Origin: Cerioporus squamosus
Lineage: Eukaryota > Basidiomycota > Agaricomycetes > Polyporales > Polyporaceae
Direction: 5' to 3'
Assembly: GCA_022592435.1 (NCBI GenBank)
Contig: JABYQS010000221.1
Location: 1 to 53,267, forward strand
DNA: 53,267 nt
A model generated the notes under the pieces. It saw nothing but the letters and a program-made list of their open reading frames with translations. It made no database searches and was not told the DNA's origin. Shown one piece after another: positions 21,004 through 32,135 of this stretch (position 1 is the stretch's first letter; every line of letters begins with the position of its first letter). Both the position numbers and the translations under genes were made by a program.

Positions 21004-23021
21004 ATGGTGCGTGTGGGCCCTGCCTCCTCCAGAGGCTGGTGTCGTTGATTGCGCTGCTATTATACAGGTTTACATCGCCGACAAGAAGTATGCTTGGTAC
21101 GCGTCCATCTCGCCATGTCGTCATAGATATTACTGACGCCCGCCCTCGCTTGCAGCGAAACATGTATCAAAGGCCACCGCTCCTCGACCTGCAAGCACAC
21201 AGACCGCCCGCTCTTCGAAATCAAGAAGAAGGGCAGACCCGTCACGCAGTGCGAACACTGCAGAGAATTGAGGAAAACACGTCAAATCCACGTCAAATGT
21301 GTCTGCGACAGCAAAGAAGCTGGGGAAGCGGTGTCGGCGTCCTCGAGTAAAGGTGTGTTAATGCATTCAACGTGCCGTGCTTGGTTTCGTCTGACTTTCA
21401 AGGCTGCTTCGGTCGATTGCCCCTCAGGTGGAACAAAGGTCCCGGCCCGCGCCGCGTTTCCCAGCGGGCTTCCGGAGGAGCTCCTGGGAGCGTCGGTCGC
21501 GCCTCAGCCGCCCTTTTCCGAAGGCTCCGACTCAGACCACAGCAGTAAGTCGGTGCAGGCTCCCGTTGACGTGTTCTGACTGGCATCCTAGGCCCAGGCT
21601 GTTCGTGCAAAGACAGCGCGACGTGCACCTGCTGGACTCCGCGTACTCGCACCCAACCCGCCAAAGCCTCGGTGCGACGCAATTCTGAGACCAGACCCTC
21701 CTCCTCTCCTACCGGAGACACCATATCCCGTCCCGCAGCTCTGGTCGTCCAGGCTCATGCTGGAAACAATCGGCCCGTGCTTCCTAAGCCTCCCATCGAA
21801 CGTCCAGCTTCCCCTCCTCGTACCTTGCACGACCCTTCTTCTGCTCAGACTGGTCGTCTTCCCAGTCATGGCCAGTCCTTCTACAGTCCCTATGGCCGCG
21901 CTTATGACTATTCCCGTGGTGCCGACTACTCGAGCATGAACGGGGCGTCTCCTGCCAGTCTGCAGAACATTCTCAACGACGCCTCGGGCCCAACTACTCC
22001 GTTCGGGCAATGGTCTGGTCTCGGAGTGGACAGTGCATTCTCTGGTTCTCCCATCACTCCGTCCACTTGCGGATGTGGGCCTTCCTGCGCGTGTCCTGGT
22101 TGCATCGAGCACCGAGGGCCCAACGCCGATACCGCCGCCGCCTGCGTCAATCCCGATACCTGCATCGCCTGCCTCGATTGTAACATAAACTCCCTCGCGG
22201 CTCTCGCGACGAACACCGCCCGGACGATGTACGATCCCTCACAGGCCCAGAACATAGACGACTGGCTTAGACAGGTGTCGTCTCTCCCCCAGCTACCGGC
22301 CCCCGCCCTGCAGTCCCCTATTTATCCGTCCAGCGCCGGTCAACCTGATATCCGGTATGACTCCTCTATGATACAGTCCTACGGCATGTGGAACGACGCC
22401 CAAAACCCATCGATGCCCAACGGGTTCTCCCCGACTATCGTCGAGGAGTGTTGTGGCGGGCGTTGCCAGTGCCCTCCGGGGTTCTGTACCTGCCCGGCGG
22501 ACTGCTGCGGCTGCTGTCAAGGATGCTCATGCTCCGGCTGCGTGCACGGCGGCACGGTCAGATCTGGGCGCACCCTGACGTTCGCTACCTCGGGCGAGCG
22601 GTCTCCGTGTTGTGGCGGAGGGCGTCAGGACCCATCCAGAGCTGCGCCTACCGCCGGTCCCAGTACTGGAAGAGCGAGCTTCTCCAGCCCATCCGCCGGT
22701 CCTTCAAGTTCGCGGTTCCCTAGCGGACAGTGGTTGGCGCCCACGTTGACGGTGCCCAGGAATCCGCTCAGTCGCGCTTCCTCGTCGTCGTCGAAGTCTT
22801 CCGGACAAGTCTCCGCCTCTTCCTCGTCGCCTGCCCCGTTAGGAGACGGGCGCGATCCTACCCAACGTCCTCGCGCTCCGGACCCCGCCGTCGGCGCCTG
22901 CTGTTCGTCGATGAGTAGCCTGAGCACGTCCTCGACGAATCCGACGTCACATCGTCCCGGAACGGACCATAACGAATATCGGACCCCCAGTTCCAGTTCC
23001 AAGTACACGCGTCCTTTCTGA
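21004..23021 (+). CDS. Copper-fist transcription factor (Ace1/Mac1/Cuf1 type), 591 aa
   Basis: DNA-binding regulator of copper homeostasis, expected in the nucleus. Exons: 21004-21006 (the ATG alone), 21068-21096, 21156-21352, 21428-21544 and 21592-23021; every join keeps phase. The N-terminus reads MVYIADKKYACETCIKGHRS, continuing through STCKHTDRPLFEIKKKGRP. This gives the zinc ligands C-x2-C-x8-C-x-H, the KKGRP minor-groove motif, and QCEHCRELRK. Downstream are Cys-rich clusters that bind Cu(I) in this family: CSCKDSATCTC in the fifth exon, CGCGPSCACPGC, CVNPDTCIACLDC, and CCGGRCQCPPGFCTC leading to CCQGCSCSGC. The rest is Ser/Pro-rich. An MRE-like word and an upstream ORF precede it. Activator versus copper-starvation type cannot be told from sequence. 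Confidence 0.95.
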
Positions 23022-23971
23022 GCTGAGGGGGAGTCTTATATCGTGTGTTCCCATAACCCATATGCATATGCGTTCAGTATCATCAGTCTCTAGTCCCTTC
23101 CGCCATCCTTCTTCTCCTCAGAATTGCTCCCGTGTACTTCTACTCTCCCAGCCTGGTAGACGCGAGTTCGCGATCTGCGCTGTTGGGCTTCTGCTTCTGC
23201 TGCTAGCTATTGTCGGCGCCACTTGCTGCTGCTGCTTCTATACGTGCCACAGCCCGACGACCCCCCGAGGCGTTCCGCTTCTTGTGCTACTTTTATCCCC
23301 AGACCAGAAGCCAGACCGTCCGTGTGTGTGTGTAGATGCGAATGCGATCGTGTCGGTTCTTCATCATCTTATCCACGAGGACTGTACTGGGCGTGCCTGG
23401 TATTGGTCTCGCCTTTGCCTTCGCCTTCAATTGGTTCTGACAGTGATTCGGCGGGGTCGTCAACGTCGAAGTGTTCGATTGCATTGCTAGTATCGGGTGC
23501 GTGCATCCTCCTGCGAAGAATAACTGACGCGTTCCAGCTTCCAGGCACCAGTACATCGCTCCGGATCGATGCTGTTTCCAGCAGGCCTGTCCCTGTTCAG
23601 GCTTCAGGGAGGGCATCTCAAGAGGACGGTATGTTTCCTGAATCACTATCTAGCCACCGCCGGCAGTCTGACTATCTCGGTTGCATTCCTATAGCGCTCT
23701 GGTACGCCCCGCACGACCGCTCCACGTCGTGCAAATTCCTGTATACTGCATGCTGGGTTTTCGAGAGTGTGCCAGATGCATATGGCCACACGCGGTACGA
23801 CATCCTCGTCCTGTCTCCGATGCGCTCACCCTGTATGGCGGCGGGCGCGTTCGGGAGGCGAGCCTTATCACAGTCCCAATCTCGCTGGTCCGAGTCCACG
23901 CGGCCTCCTCGCGGTTCCGCTGGCCATGATGCACGTTGCGCCTCATCCTTACCTCCCACCTCCATCCATCC
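23022..23971. other. Intergenic between the copper-fist gene and K6
   Basis: Contains the 3' UTR of the regulator (CT-rich, GT repeats near 23320-23335) and the promoter of K6. A long plus-strand ORF (23223-24191) crosses it, but it is Ser/Arg/Cys-rich, lies out of frame with K6 and looks like chance. Confidence 0.5.
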
Positions 23972-25072
23972 ATGTTCGACCAGCATTCCTCGTTCGTCTC
24001 TTTGTACTACCCCGTTACCGCGCCGTGTGCCAGCGAGTCGCCTGACAACACAAAGCATGTCGTGCTCTTGCCTGATGTCAGTGTCTGCGACCCGCCGAAG
24101 GAGTACAGATGCAACCTTCGAGCAACGCTCACCCGCGTCGTCCGGATTAAACACGGATCCTTGCCTGTCTACCAGGCGGATATCATCCTGATATCACCCG
24201 ACGGACAACCCTTGGAACGTAGCCGAACCGCAGTTGTCTGCAAGCACGCTCAAGGCGAGACCGCTGTTAAATTCCTCCAGCGCGAGGCGAGGATCTACCA
24301 GAGGTTGAAGCACATCCAGGGAGAAGGGATCCCGAAAGTCATAGGCTACTACACCGGGGCGAGTCCTCAGTTGCCAGGCGGCCTCCCAGATCCCTGCGCC
24401 GCGCTGGTAATGGAGGACTGCGGCCAGCGATTGCTGGTAGCAATCTCCGACACTCCCCTGTACTTCCGGCGAGTGTTATGCTCGTATCATACCACCGCAA
24501 CTCTGCTCACTTGGCGTCATCTGAAGGATTCTCGTTGGAAAGATCATGATGAAGATACACCAGGCAGGCGTGTGGTATGGCGACTTCACAACAACGAACA
24601 TTGTTGCCGTTTTACGACACGGACGCGCTGTCCCCACGATCGTCGACTTTGGTGACGCAAATACATACCATAAGCAGTGCCGCTGGGAGTACTCCGCCGA
24701 TGGGGAGGATATACCTCCTGCCGACGAACACGACGGGTACCACTGCAATGAACTTAGAGACATCTGGAACGACCTCGAGCTATGGAACCCAGGTATGGTT
24801 TGGCAAGAATTCGTCGTCCAATATGTGTTGCTGAAAGCGTTTCTGTAGCTTATCTCAAGATCGACGATCGATTCTACCCTGCTGATGTTGCGGACACTCC
24901 GGAGAAGCTGCTTAGAGCGGCTGAGGTGCAGCGGAAGGATGTAAATGCCCCGATGTCACTGATCACCGCGCTTGATGCAATGCAATCAATGAAGGAGCGA
25001 ATCAGGAGGAGGAGGTGCTGGGAGGAGGCGGAGAGGGAACGCACCACTGCCCCTTCCGGTTCTGAGGCGTAG
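23972..25072 (+). CDS. K6: protein-kinase-like protein, 328 aa, motifs complete
   Basis: Exons 23972-24468, 24527-24792 and 24849-25072 give 328 aa; start MFDQHSSF. VVCKHAQGE carries the Lys (about 91), REARIYQRL the helix-C Glu (about 105), and ALVMEDCG the hinge. WYGDFTTTNIV has Asp (about 185) and the Asn five residues on; TIVDFGDA is intact. The usual His of the catalytic loop is Trp-Tyr-Gly instead. The C-terminal helix is basic then acidic, with KERI-R-R-R-R. The first intron starts with GC (GCGAGT), the only phase-consistent choice. The 3' end overlaps, tail to tail, the last exon of the relic at 25002-26088. Likely an active or nucleotide-binding kinase of the local family; substrate unknown. 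Confidence 0.85.
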
Positions 25073-26088
25073 AACTGACCTGGATGCTTCCTCGGGACCT
25101 CGCGGTCGTTCTCTGTCTGGTGATGTCGGCTCGCCGAGATCCTTCGAGGATATTTAGCCTACTTGTTCCTGACAGATGTCGTTTCGAGCGGGTTTGACAT
25201 GTGCCACGAGCAGTGTAAGAGCTTCTTATAGAGACATTAGTACGGCGTCGAGATCGCTTTAGACGGACTGATATGGCTTGACACAGATATCGTTCGAGAC
25301 TCTGGAACACGCCCTGCCAAGTACGGTGAGTCGTGGTCTTAACATAAAACAGTAACGCACCACTTCATTCTCGTCCCAAGACCACCACCAGCGCGGCTCA
25401 ACATCCTTGCCCATGTTGCCCTCGTTCATCGCAGCATGTATGATGGCCTTCCCCTTCTCGAACTTGTTCCCCAGCAGTGCCGGCATCGCAGTGTGTTCCT
25501 CGAAGGTCTGATTCGACCACAGAACGAGCATGCTGTCGTACTCGAACGTGAACGGACGTCCCAGCTCGAGGTGCAGCCCGGTCGCCTTGACGAGCTGTGA
25601 GATGACCATCATGGCGGCAATGATGCAGTACGAAGGCATCTGGGACTCGTCTTTCAGGTCGTCGTCGGTGAGCTCGGATAAGTGGAACTTCTCAATGCCT
25701 CCGAACGCCGCTCGGTTGTAATCGGTCGTGGTACATATAGACAAGGTCGTGGCATTGACCTGAGTCGACGCGCGTCGCGCAAAACATACACGGACATCAT
25801 CTCATTCAACGTAGACTCTTCACGGATGATGCATGGAGCGTGAATAGGCACAGATGGAGGCATCAGCTCTCCAGTCTTTGCGAGCAAGCATGTGTGGGCG
25901 AGCTCGAGCCCGGCCGAGCGCACGACGTGTCCACTGACACGAGACGCGACCGACGACCACTGGAGCGCCAACGGAACTAGGGGCCTAGGGGAGTTCTGCA
26001 CTAATCTCGCGAACGATGCGTGAGCGCGGTGAGGAGGCGCGATTAGACGACGACTTGAGCCGGAGGCACCGACGGGCTTCCTATTCAT
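25002..26088 (-). pseudogene. P1: decayed paralogue of the unknown gene P2
   Basis: Matches P2 block by block: DYNRAAFGGIEKFHLSEL with ENNRAAWGGVDEFHFDQL, LVKATGLHLELGRPFTFEYD nearly identical, and RWWWSWDENEV with RWWWSWNGNDV. It keeps the last intron (donor after EV, acceptor ggcag), then reads GVFQSLERY where P2 reads GVFESLE and stops. The stop codon became CGA, so the frame runs on to 25002 through the tail of K6. Upstream, MNRKPVGASGSSRRL corresponds to MNNRKPRKSIPSRLL, but the frame shifts before DYNRAAF and the first exon is missing. No function is recognised for the family. Confidence 0.75.
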
Positions 26089-26265
26089 GGCGTAGGAACT
26101 TACCATATACCCTTAAAGAGGCTGAAACTCAAGATAGCTGTTCGCCGGACGAGATTGGCCAGTGCGAAGAGGAGAGATCCTATGATACAGAAAGTCGTAC
26201 AGTATATCCGCATATTGATAGATATCCACCTTGAGGAGCCGGTCTGAAGCGACTCCACTGAAAGC

Positions 26266-27037
26266 TCACTCCAGGCTCTCGAACACACCCTGTAAAGCAC
26301 GGTCAACAATGAAACCAAGGCGGCGACGATATAAGCGTACCACATCATTGCCATTCCACGACCACCACCAGCGTAATTGGACCTTCTTTCCCGCGTTGAT
26401 CTCCCTTAACGCAGCTTCTATGATGGTCTTCCCCTTCTCAAAGGTCCCAAGCATGGCAGGAACCGCGGAGTACTCCTCGAAGCTGTGGTTTGACCACAGG
26501 ACGAGCATGTTGTCGTACTCGAACGTGAACGGACGTCCCAGCTCGAGGTGCAGTCCCGTCGCTTTGATGAGCCGACGAAGGACCAAGTGGGTCGCAATCC
26601 GGGCGAATGAGAGCATCCTGGGGTCGTTCTTCAGGTCGCCGTCGGGGAGCTGGTCGAAGTGAAATTCGTCGACGCCTCCCCACGCCGCTCGATTGTTCTC
26701 TGTGGTGTGGTAGACAAGAGAGTGGCGTTTGGCATAGTAGATCATGTCGTTCTGGTTGAACGGCCATCCGTAGAGCAAGTAGGGAACGCGGTTGCCGCTA
26801 CTGGCGAGGAGACGTGACGGAATGCTCTTGCGAGGTTTACGATTGTTCATCAGGCGTTGCCACTTCTGAGACTATGGTCAACAATCTTCACACTACAGTA
26901 AAAGGACCACGTACAGCATCCTGCGCTTTCAATGCCGCCTCTGTGTACCGGTACTCAGGTTGGTCCGGATCGGACGTCGGGTCAACCTCGGTCTCCAAGA
27001 GGTACTGCGAACCTTCCCAAAGTGCTGGATCGTCCAT
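26266..27037 (-). CDS. P2: uncharacterised 223-aa protein, intact
   Basis: Exons 27037-26915, 26865-26341 and 26289-26266, with 49- and 51-nt introns, all in phase 0. It begins MDDPALWEGSQYLLETEVD, acidic, then basic RLMNNRKPRKSIPSRLL. It continues through LLYGWPFNQNDMIYYAKRHS, KATGLHLELGRPFTFEYDN and LRWWWSWNGNDV, ending GVFESLE. The Trp-rich WWWSW and the ELGRPFTFEYD block are shared with P1 and mark a family I cannot name. No signal peptide or membrane helix. Because P1 next to it is a decayed tandem copy, P2 is the likely functional member. Function unknown. Confidence 0.75.
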
Positions 27038-27675
27038 AGTAGAGAAGCGATAGCAGAGCTATAAGTAGCACTGAAGTTGGAGTGATCGCGGGGGAGGCGC
27101 AGGGCGATGGTGTTCAAGTTCGCTTTGGCGTGAGGCGCCTATCAAACAACTCTCAAACGGGGAAGTTTGGCGCTCGTTTTGCCTCTGCCGCTCATCCGGG
27201 CTCACGGGGTAGTATTCTGTAGTGCTTCAATACCACGGGCTGGCCAATGCTCCTGGTGCGACCTGATTGTTTAGAATGTATATCCAAATGATACCTACTG
27301 GGACTGCCTATGATCAGCATATGCTGGCTCGAGGGGACCGCACAAGCGCTTCGAACGGTCCGGCGTCATCCGCCGGCGTCGTGCTTGATCAGACTTGATC
27401 CTTTTTGTTTCTCCTCCGTTATTGTTCCCGCTCTCGTCATAATGTTCTCAAACCCACATTCAGGTGACAATGGAAGACAATGGATTGCACTATATACTCC
27501 GATGTGCTTGCTGCTTGAGCCCGACCAACCCTGACCATCCACCACCACCACCGCTCTTACTTCCGGGAGGCTACGAGCCTCACTGGACAGCTCCTACCGA
27601 TCCCTACCGTCAAGGTCGTCTCTTGCTGGCTAAGCTTTGTTTTGACTCCACTCAAGCTAGCTATACCTGCAACCT
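27038..27675. other. Intergenic
   Basis: Promoter sides of P2 (minus) and the gene at 27676 (plus). Short ORFs only; a proline run (27541-27560 region) is seen in one of them. Confidence 0.4.
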
Positions 27676-29195
27676 ATGGCCGACAACAAGGACAAGCCGA
27701 AGAAAAAGGGTAATACCGGGGAGTCGCCCACTTTCCAGGCACTCTACCGACTCCTGGATGTGCGTTCCATTTGCGTAAGCGGGCAGCTGCGGGTTTCATT
27801 ATCTGACCATATCAAACAGAGCATAGGTTTCGCCAAATCCCGCTTCAAGTATGATCTTTGGAGCCTTACCTTCGACGCGTGGAAGAATCGGGCCACCGAG
27901 CGTCCGCTGTACGCCCTGTATAATCATATCGGCGTCAACGTCTCCAATACGATCGAACCTCCGAAATTCCCCGACGTCACGATTGCAGTCAACCCTCAGG
28001 GCTTCTTGGGGCAGGCCTCCGGCTGGAGAGGCGCTTCCAGCTGTCGTACCGAACGCCGTTCGCAAGCTCTACCCCGAACAATATCCCGACTTCATCAGAG
28101 TCTTCCTATCTGCTAATAAGGACGGAACGAAGAGCATCAAACAGCTCGTCGACATATGGGAGATCAAGGATCACAACATACGGGATCAATGGCATACCCA
28201 AGAAGCGCGCAACATCGCCTGGAACTACATGACGAACTCCAAGACCTTGGATCAAGTGTACAACCAAGCCATGGCAGCGTTCGCTCACAATGCGGGATGG
28301 AAGAAGGTCTTTCACTTGCTCATCGTTGGGATATACTTCTCGCAGTTCGTCTTCACTCGTCCTGACGGCGAGATCAAGCGCCCCCTCACCCCGATGGAGA
28401 TCAACAACAAGTTGTCGACGGAGGAAGCACGCGCAGCCCTAACCCGACTCCGTGACCGCATTGCCGAGCACAAGGCTCGCGTTATGCCCACCGTTGAGTA
28501 CTTCAACCAGCCCGTGCTCGTCTTCCATGCCGGAGCAGCAGTGGAAATGCGAGTGAGGCAAGACGTGTAGTTGTCGCAACAGTTCTTGTACGCCATACGC
28601 CTTCCGCTGAAGGAGTTCAAGGGCTGCAAGTTCCAGCCGAGCTGGTTCTCCCCTAGCTCGGACAAGCCCGAGCCAGTGCCAGCCAACGACAGCTACGAAC
28701 TGGTGAATATCCTATGCCTCCCGTCACGCTCTGAGACGTTGACTTACATCGCTATAGATGGATCCGGTGCAAACTGTGCGCGATGTTCTCGTGAACATCC
28801 CGGCCGAGGAGCTTGAGAAACAACTCAAGCAAGTGACTCATGAGTCTCCTGCGACCACGACTACCTCGGCCGCGAGCGCGGGGTTTATCCCTAGTCGCTG
28901 GCTCCAGAGGCAAGTCGAGCAGCAGTCACCTCTTGTAGAGCGGATGGCTCGTCAAGTTAAGGGCAGACTCGCTCCCGCAGCTTTGGGTATCAACGATGAG
29001 GAAGAGGACGAGGAAGATGAGGAGGAGGAGGAGGAGAACGGTGTGCGTCACGAAGAAGAGGGGGGTGGTGAGGAGGACGTGCACGATGACGGAGTGCAAG
29101 TCAATGCGGCAGCAGACGCGCAGGTCCTCGATGCTGCTGACGGTGCCGCTATCCAGGTCTATGTGAATCCCCACGACGATCTTGAATATGTGTAA
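27676..29195 (+). CDS. Uncharacterised protein with an acidic C-terminal tail (broken frame)
   Basis: Start MADNKDKPKKKGN. A first intron (27759-27821) precedes SIGFAKSRFKYDLWSLTFDA. An extra base in a GGGG run near 28008 moves the frame to PPAGEALPAVVPNAVRKLYP. That frame continues through KSIKQLVDIWEIKDHNIRD and KVFHLLIVGIYFSQFVFTRP to an in-frame TAG at 28568. Protein-like text resumes (QQFLYAIRLPLKEFKGCKF) and, after a 54-nt intron, ends with LVNIPAEELEKQLKQ and a strongly acidic Glu/Asp tract (about residues 440-455 of the joined reading). The joined product would be near 480 aa. I do not recognise the family. One indel and one nonsense codon suggest decay, though a one-base read error could account for the indel. 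Confidence 0.6.
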
Positions 29196-29853
29196 CATGT
29201 GAGCGACGGGCTATGGAATCGTATATCGCACCGACTGTGTGTTCGATTTCGAACATATCATGACATTCATTTTGGATATACGGGCGAGGTCAAGCCGACT
29301 CGGAGACCGTGCTCCTACAGGGACCTACACAACAGGCATTCCGGCGGTTTGAACGGGACGAAAGGCGTGCCAGTGGGCGGAAAGTCATCTCGCGAGGTTA
29401 CCTTCTAGTCGCCTTTTCGTTGGTTTCACGCGAAGAGGATACCTTTTGGCCGTTTGCGGTGTGAAACGAGACATGCCGTATCCTCGTGCGGTGTGTTTGT
29501 CTCGACTTGTCGCCCGTCCGTATCGCCAGTATGCCCTGCCGAGCCACCGTCATGACTGATGGAACCGGAGACCACTGCTAGTATGGCTCCTTAACGAGCC
29601 TCCTCCGCCTCGCAAGCTGTCCCTCGCGCGTCGTGAAGGCGTGTTCGGCCACGTTTCATCACTGGCGTCCTTCGGTCGCCCTCCCAATCTCCACGAGTTC
29701 CTCAGGAATCGGGGCACTATCGACGCGGTAGAGGCCACCCCAGTAATTCAGGTACGCTGCCAGACGACGAGTGTGTCAGAATCACGCTACATCTAGGAGC
29801 TGCAAAAACAGTACGCACATGGCTGCACACACCTTTGCATCGAAACACGCGAA
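29196..29853. other. Mostly empty; one possible plus-strand exon
   Basis: The plus strand at about 29577-29751 reads naturally (PPPPRKLSLARREGVFGHVS, then FGRPPNLHEFLRNRGTIDAV) and ends at a gtacgc donor after VIQ, with a tctag acceptor near 29795. No start or continuing family was found, and downstream it would run antisense to relic K7. It may be a detached exon of an unknown gene. Confidence 0.3.
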
Positions 29854-30300
29854 TCAGATCTCAGCGCAGGTAACCGCACTGCGCGGAGGCTCCAAGTTAT
29901 ACAACTTTACCTCGAGGTCCTTGCACAGACAGTCGTGCTCTTGCGGCTTGCCGAAGTCGGCGAGCAAGACGTGGAAGCGACCCGAAGCGAGCTGCCTGAA
30001 CAAGAGGTTACGCTCGGCGAAGTCGCTACGGTTGGATTCTGGATGAAAATACCTCGTCAACAGATGTGACAGACCAGTTCGTGTAGCGCAACGTACCGTA
30101 TTTGAGGTGGATAGTCGCACAGCTGAAGCCGGGGACTGATACCGCCGTGTTGCATGACGAGGACGCAGGTGAGGTGATTAACTGATCGCGAGTCAGCGAT
30201 AAACTGCAAAAGAATCTTTTCACGTACCACTGCGCCAAGGCCGAGCACGAGATCAGCCCGCAGGTGAAGGGGAGTCTTGGTACTTGCTCGTCGGGACACT
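29854..30300 (-). pseudogene. K7: kinase-like fragment
   Basis: Contains the hinge VLVMQHGG, then LCDYPPQIR, and SDFAERNLLFRQLASGRFHV with Asp and Asn of the catalytic loop, followed by LLADFGKPQEHDC. The N-lobe Lys region and the end of the gene are missing, and the segment between hinge and catalytic loop has a stop in the hinge frame. It is the relic of a family member whose active-site residues were intact. Confidence 0.65.
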
Positions 30301-30493
30301 CACTGGATACCTGATGGCCGGTTCCAATGCGCCATAGCGCGTCGGCGAACAACAGCACCGTTGATTTCGTCTTTTCTAGTTTCTACAACTGCGTGGGCTA
30401 TGCGATGCAAGAGTGGTGAGTATCGACCCGAGACTCAGCGCAGGATAATCCAATCGAACAACCTCGACCCTAAGAAACCCAGAGACGCAACCC

Positions 30494-32135
30494 CTACAAA
30501 CCCCCGTACTTCGCCACAAACTTCCTATGGAAATTCTCCAGCGCGCTCACGTACTCCTCAACACCGGGGCACAGGCACGTCAGGCGATAATGATGCTCGC
30601 CGTCCTTCTGGCCGAACCCAGAGCCAGGCACGACGCAGATGCCCGTCTCCTCCAGCAGCTCAAGCGCATACAGCGTGTCCGGCGTCTTCCCCTGCCTCTC
30701 CGCCTCCTCGATCGCCTTGTCCGGCAGCTCGATCTTCGGGTACAGGTAGAGCGCGCCCGGCGAGTCCACGCACGACACGCCCGGGAGCGAGTTCAGCCGC
30801 TGCGCCATGAGCTGCGTGCGGTGCCGCAGCGCAGCGTGGATCGTGTCCGTCTCCTTCTTGTAGAGCTCGTACGACGGCTGCCCGGGGCGCGGAGGGCGGA
30901 CGAGGCAGTCCACGCCGATCTGGCCCGACACGGGCGGGCACAGCGTCACGCTCGCCATCTTGTACAGCAGCGCGCGCACCTCGTCCGAGATGTTTGTGCA
31001 CTCGAAATATCCGCCGCGCCGGCCGCACTCGCCCTTGACGCCCTTCGAGATCGAGTGGAAGGAGAACAGGGGGACGGGCGACTGGAGCTCGCGCACGACC
31101 TGCTTGAACGAGTGGAACGGGTGCGTGTCCGGCCGGTGCAGGTTCGCCTGGTACACCTCGTCCGCGAGGAGGACGAGCGAGTGCTGCTCGCAAAGCCGCA
31201 CCACGTTCGCCATCGTCTGCTTGTCGAGGATGGCGCCTGTCGGGTTTCCGGGGTTGATCACGACGAGCGCGCGCGGCACGACGCCCTCCTTCTCCGCCTT
31301 GGCGAGCGCGGCCTCAATCTCCTCGAGGGAAGTCGACCAGCCGTCGGGTTCAGACAGATGGTAAGGGAGCGCGACTCCTGAGTACTGCGCGAGCGTCGCG
31401 GTGTACAGCGGGTACTGGGGAATGGGGATGAGCACGCCCGTCACATTGGGTGTGATGAGCACGTTGAGGATAAGCGACACGCCTGCGGACGCGCCTGCCG
31501 TCAGGAAGATGTCTTCGGGGTCGCTGGGGTAGCCGTCGCGCTCTGGGCCAGGCACATCGTGTCAGCTCGAGGCGCACCGGAAAGTGGGGAAATGCGGGGC
31601 TGCGCACCTTCAATGAACTTCGTGACGTTCTTGCGAATGAAAGGGACACCTTTACTGTGCGAGTACGCGCCAATGGACCCGATATGTTCCTGCAGCTCCT
31701 TTGCCCGGTCCAGTACGTCCTGCGGCCACTTGCCCTGCACGATTTCCGCTAGGGGCGGGTACTCCATGAGTGCCGCGACCTGCAAGGGGCATCCTCCGTA
31801 TTCCCTCCTGCGAGTATGTGACAAGCAAGGAGACGTACCTGACGCGTGAAGGTGATAGCAGGCTGGTCAAGCCCCTTTTGCTGCGGGTTCCCGATGTTCG
31901 AGGAGATGACCTTCTTGAAGGGAAGCTCGTGGTTTTCATCCTGGAGCCTGTCGCGCAACTCCTCGGCCTTGATCGCGAGCTCGCCACGCACGGCGTACTG
32001 CACCTTCAGGATCGCAGGGTTGAGCTGATCTGGCGTAAGGGGACGCATGATGCGAGCGGTATGGGAGAAGGACAAGGTCTGAGTCTTGGTCAGGAGAGAG
32101 TTATGTACACGGCGAGACGCAAGGCGGCTGATCAT
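30494..32135 (-). CDS. ALT1: Alanine aminotransferase (PLP, class I/II), 505 aa
   Basis: Alanine:2-oxoglutarate transaminase, interconverting alanine and pyruvate. Exons 32135-31839, 31779-31608 and 31542-30494; introns 59 and 65 nt. Family landmarks in order: VISSNIGNPQQKGLDQP, LTAGASAGV (PLP phosphate side), VVINPGNPTG, LLADEVYQ (Asp binding the pyridine N), FHSISKGVKGECGRRGGYFE (Schiff-base Lys), and GSGFGQ near the C-terminus. The first 29 residues (MISRLASRRVHNSLL...) are basic and hydroxylated like a mitochondrial presequence; a second ATG at 32048 (MRPLTPDQ) would give the cytosolic form. The frame is intact, which contrasts with the broken genes around it. Strong call. Confidence 0.96.

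Noticed and set aside
23223..24191. Plus-strand ORF of 322 codons
   Set aside because: Spans the 3' flank of the copper-fist gene and overlaps K6 in another frame; low-complexity Ser/Arg translation.
30527..31381. Plus-strand ORF of 284 codons
   Set aside because: Antisense shadow of the alanine aminotransferase exon; Arg/Leu-rich translation produced by GC-rich codon usage on the other strand.
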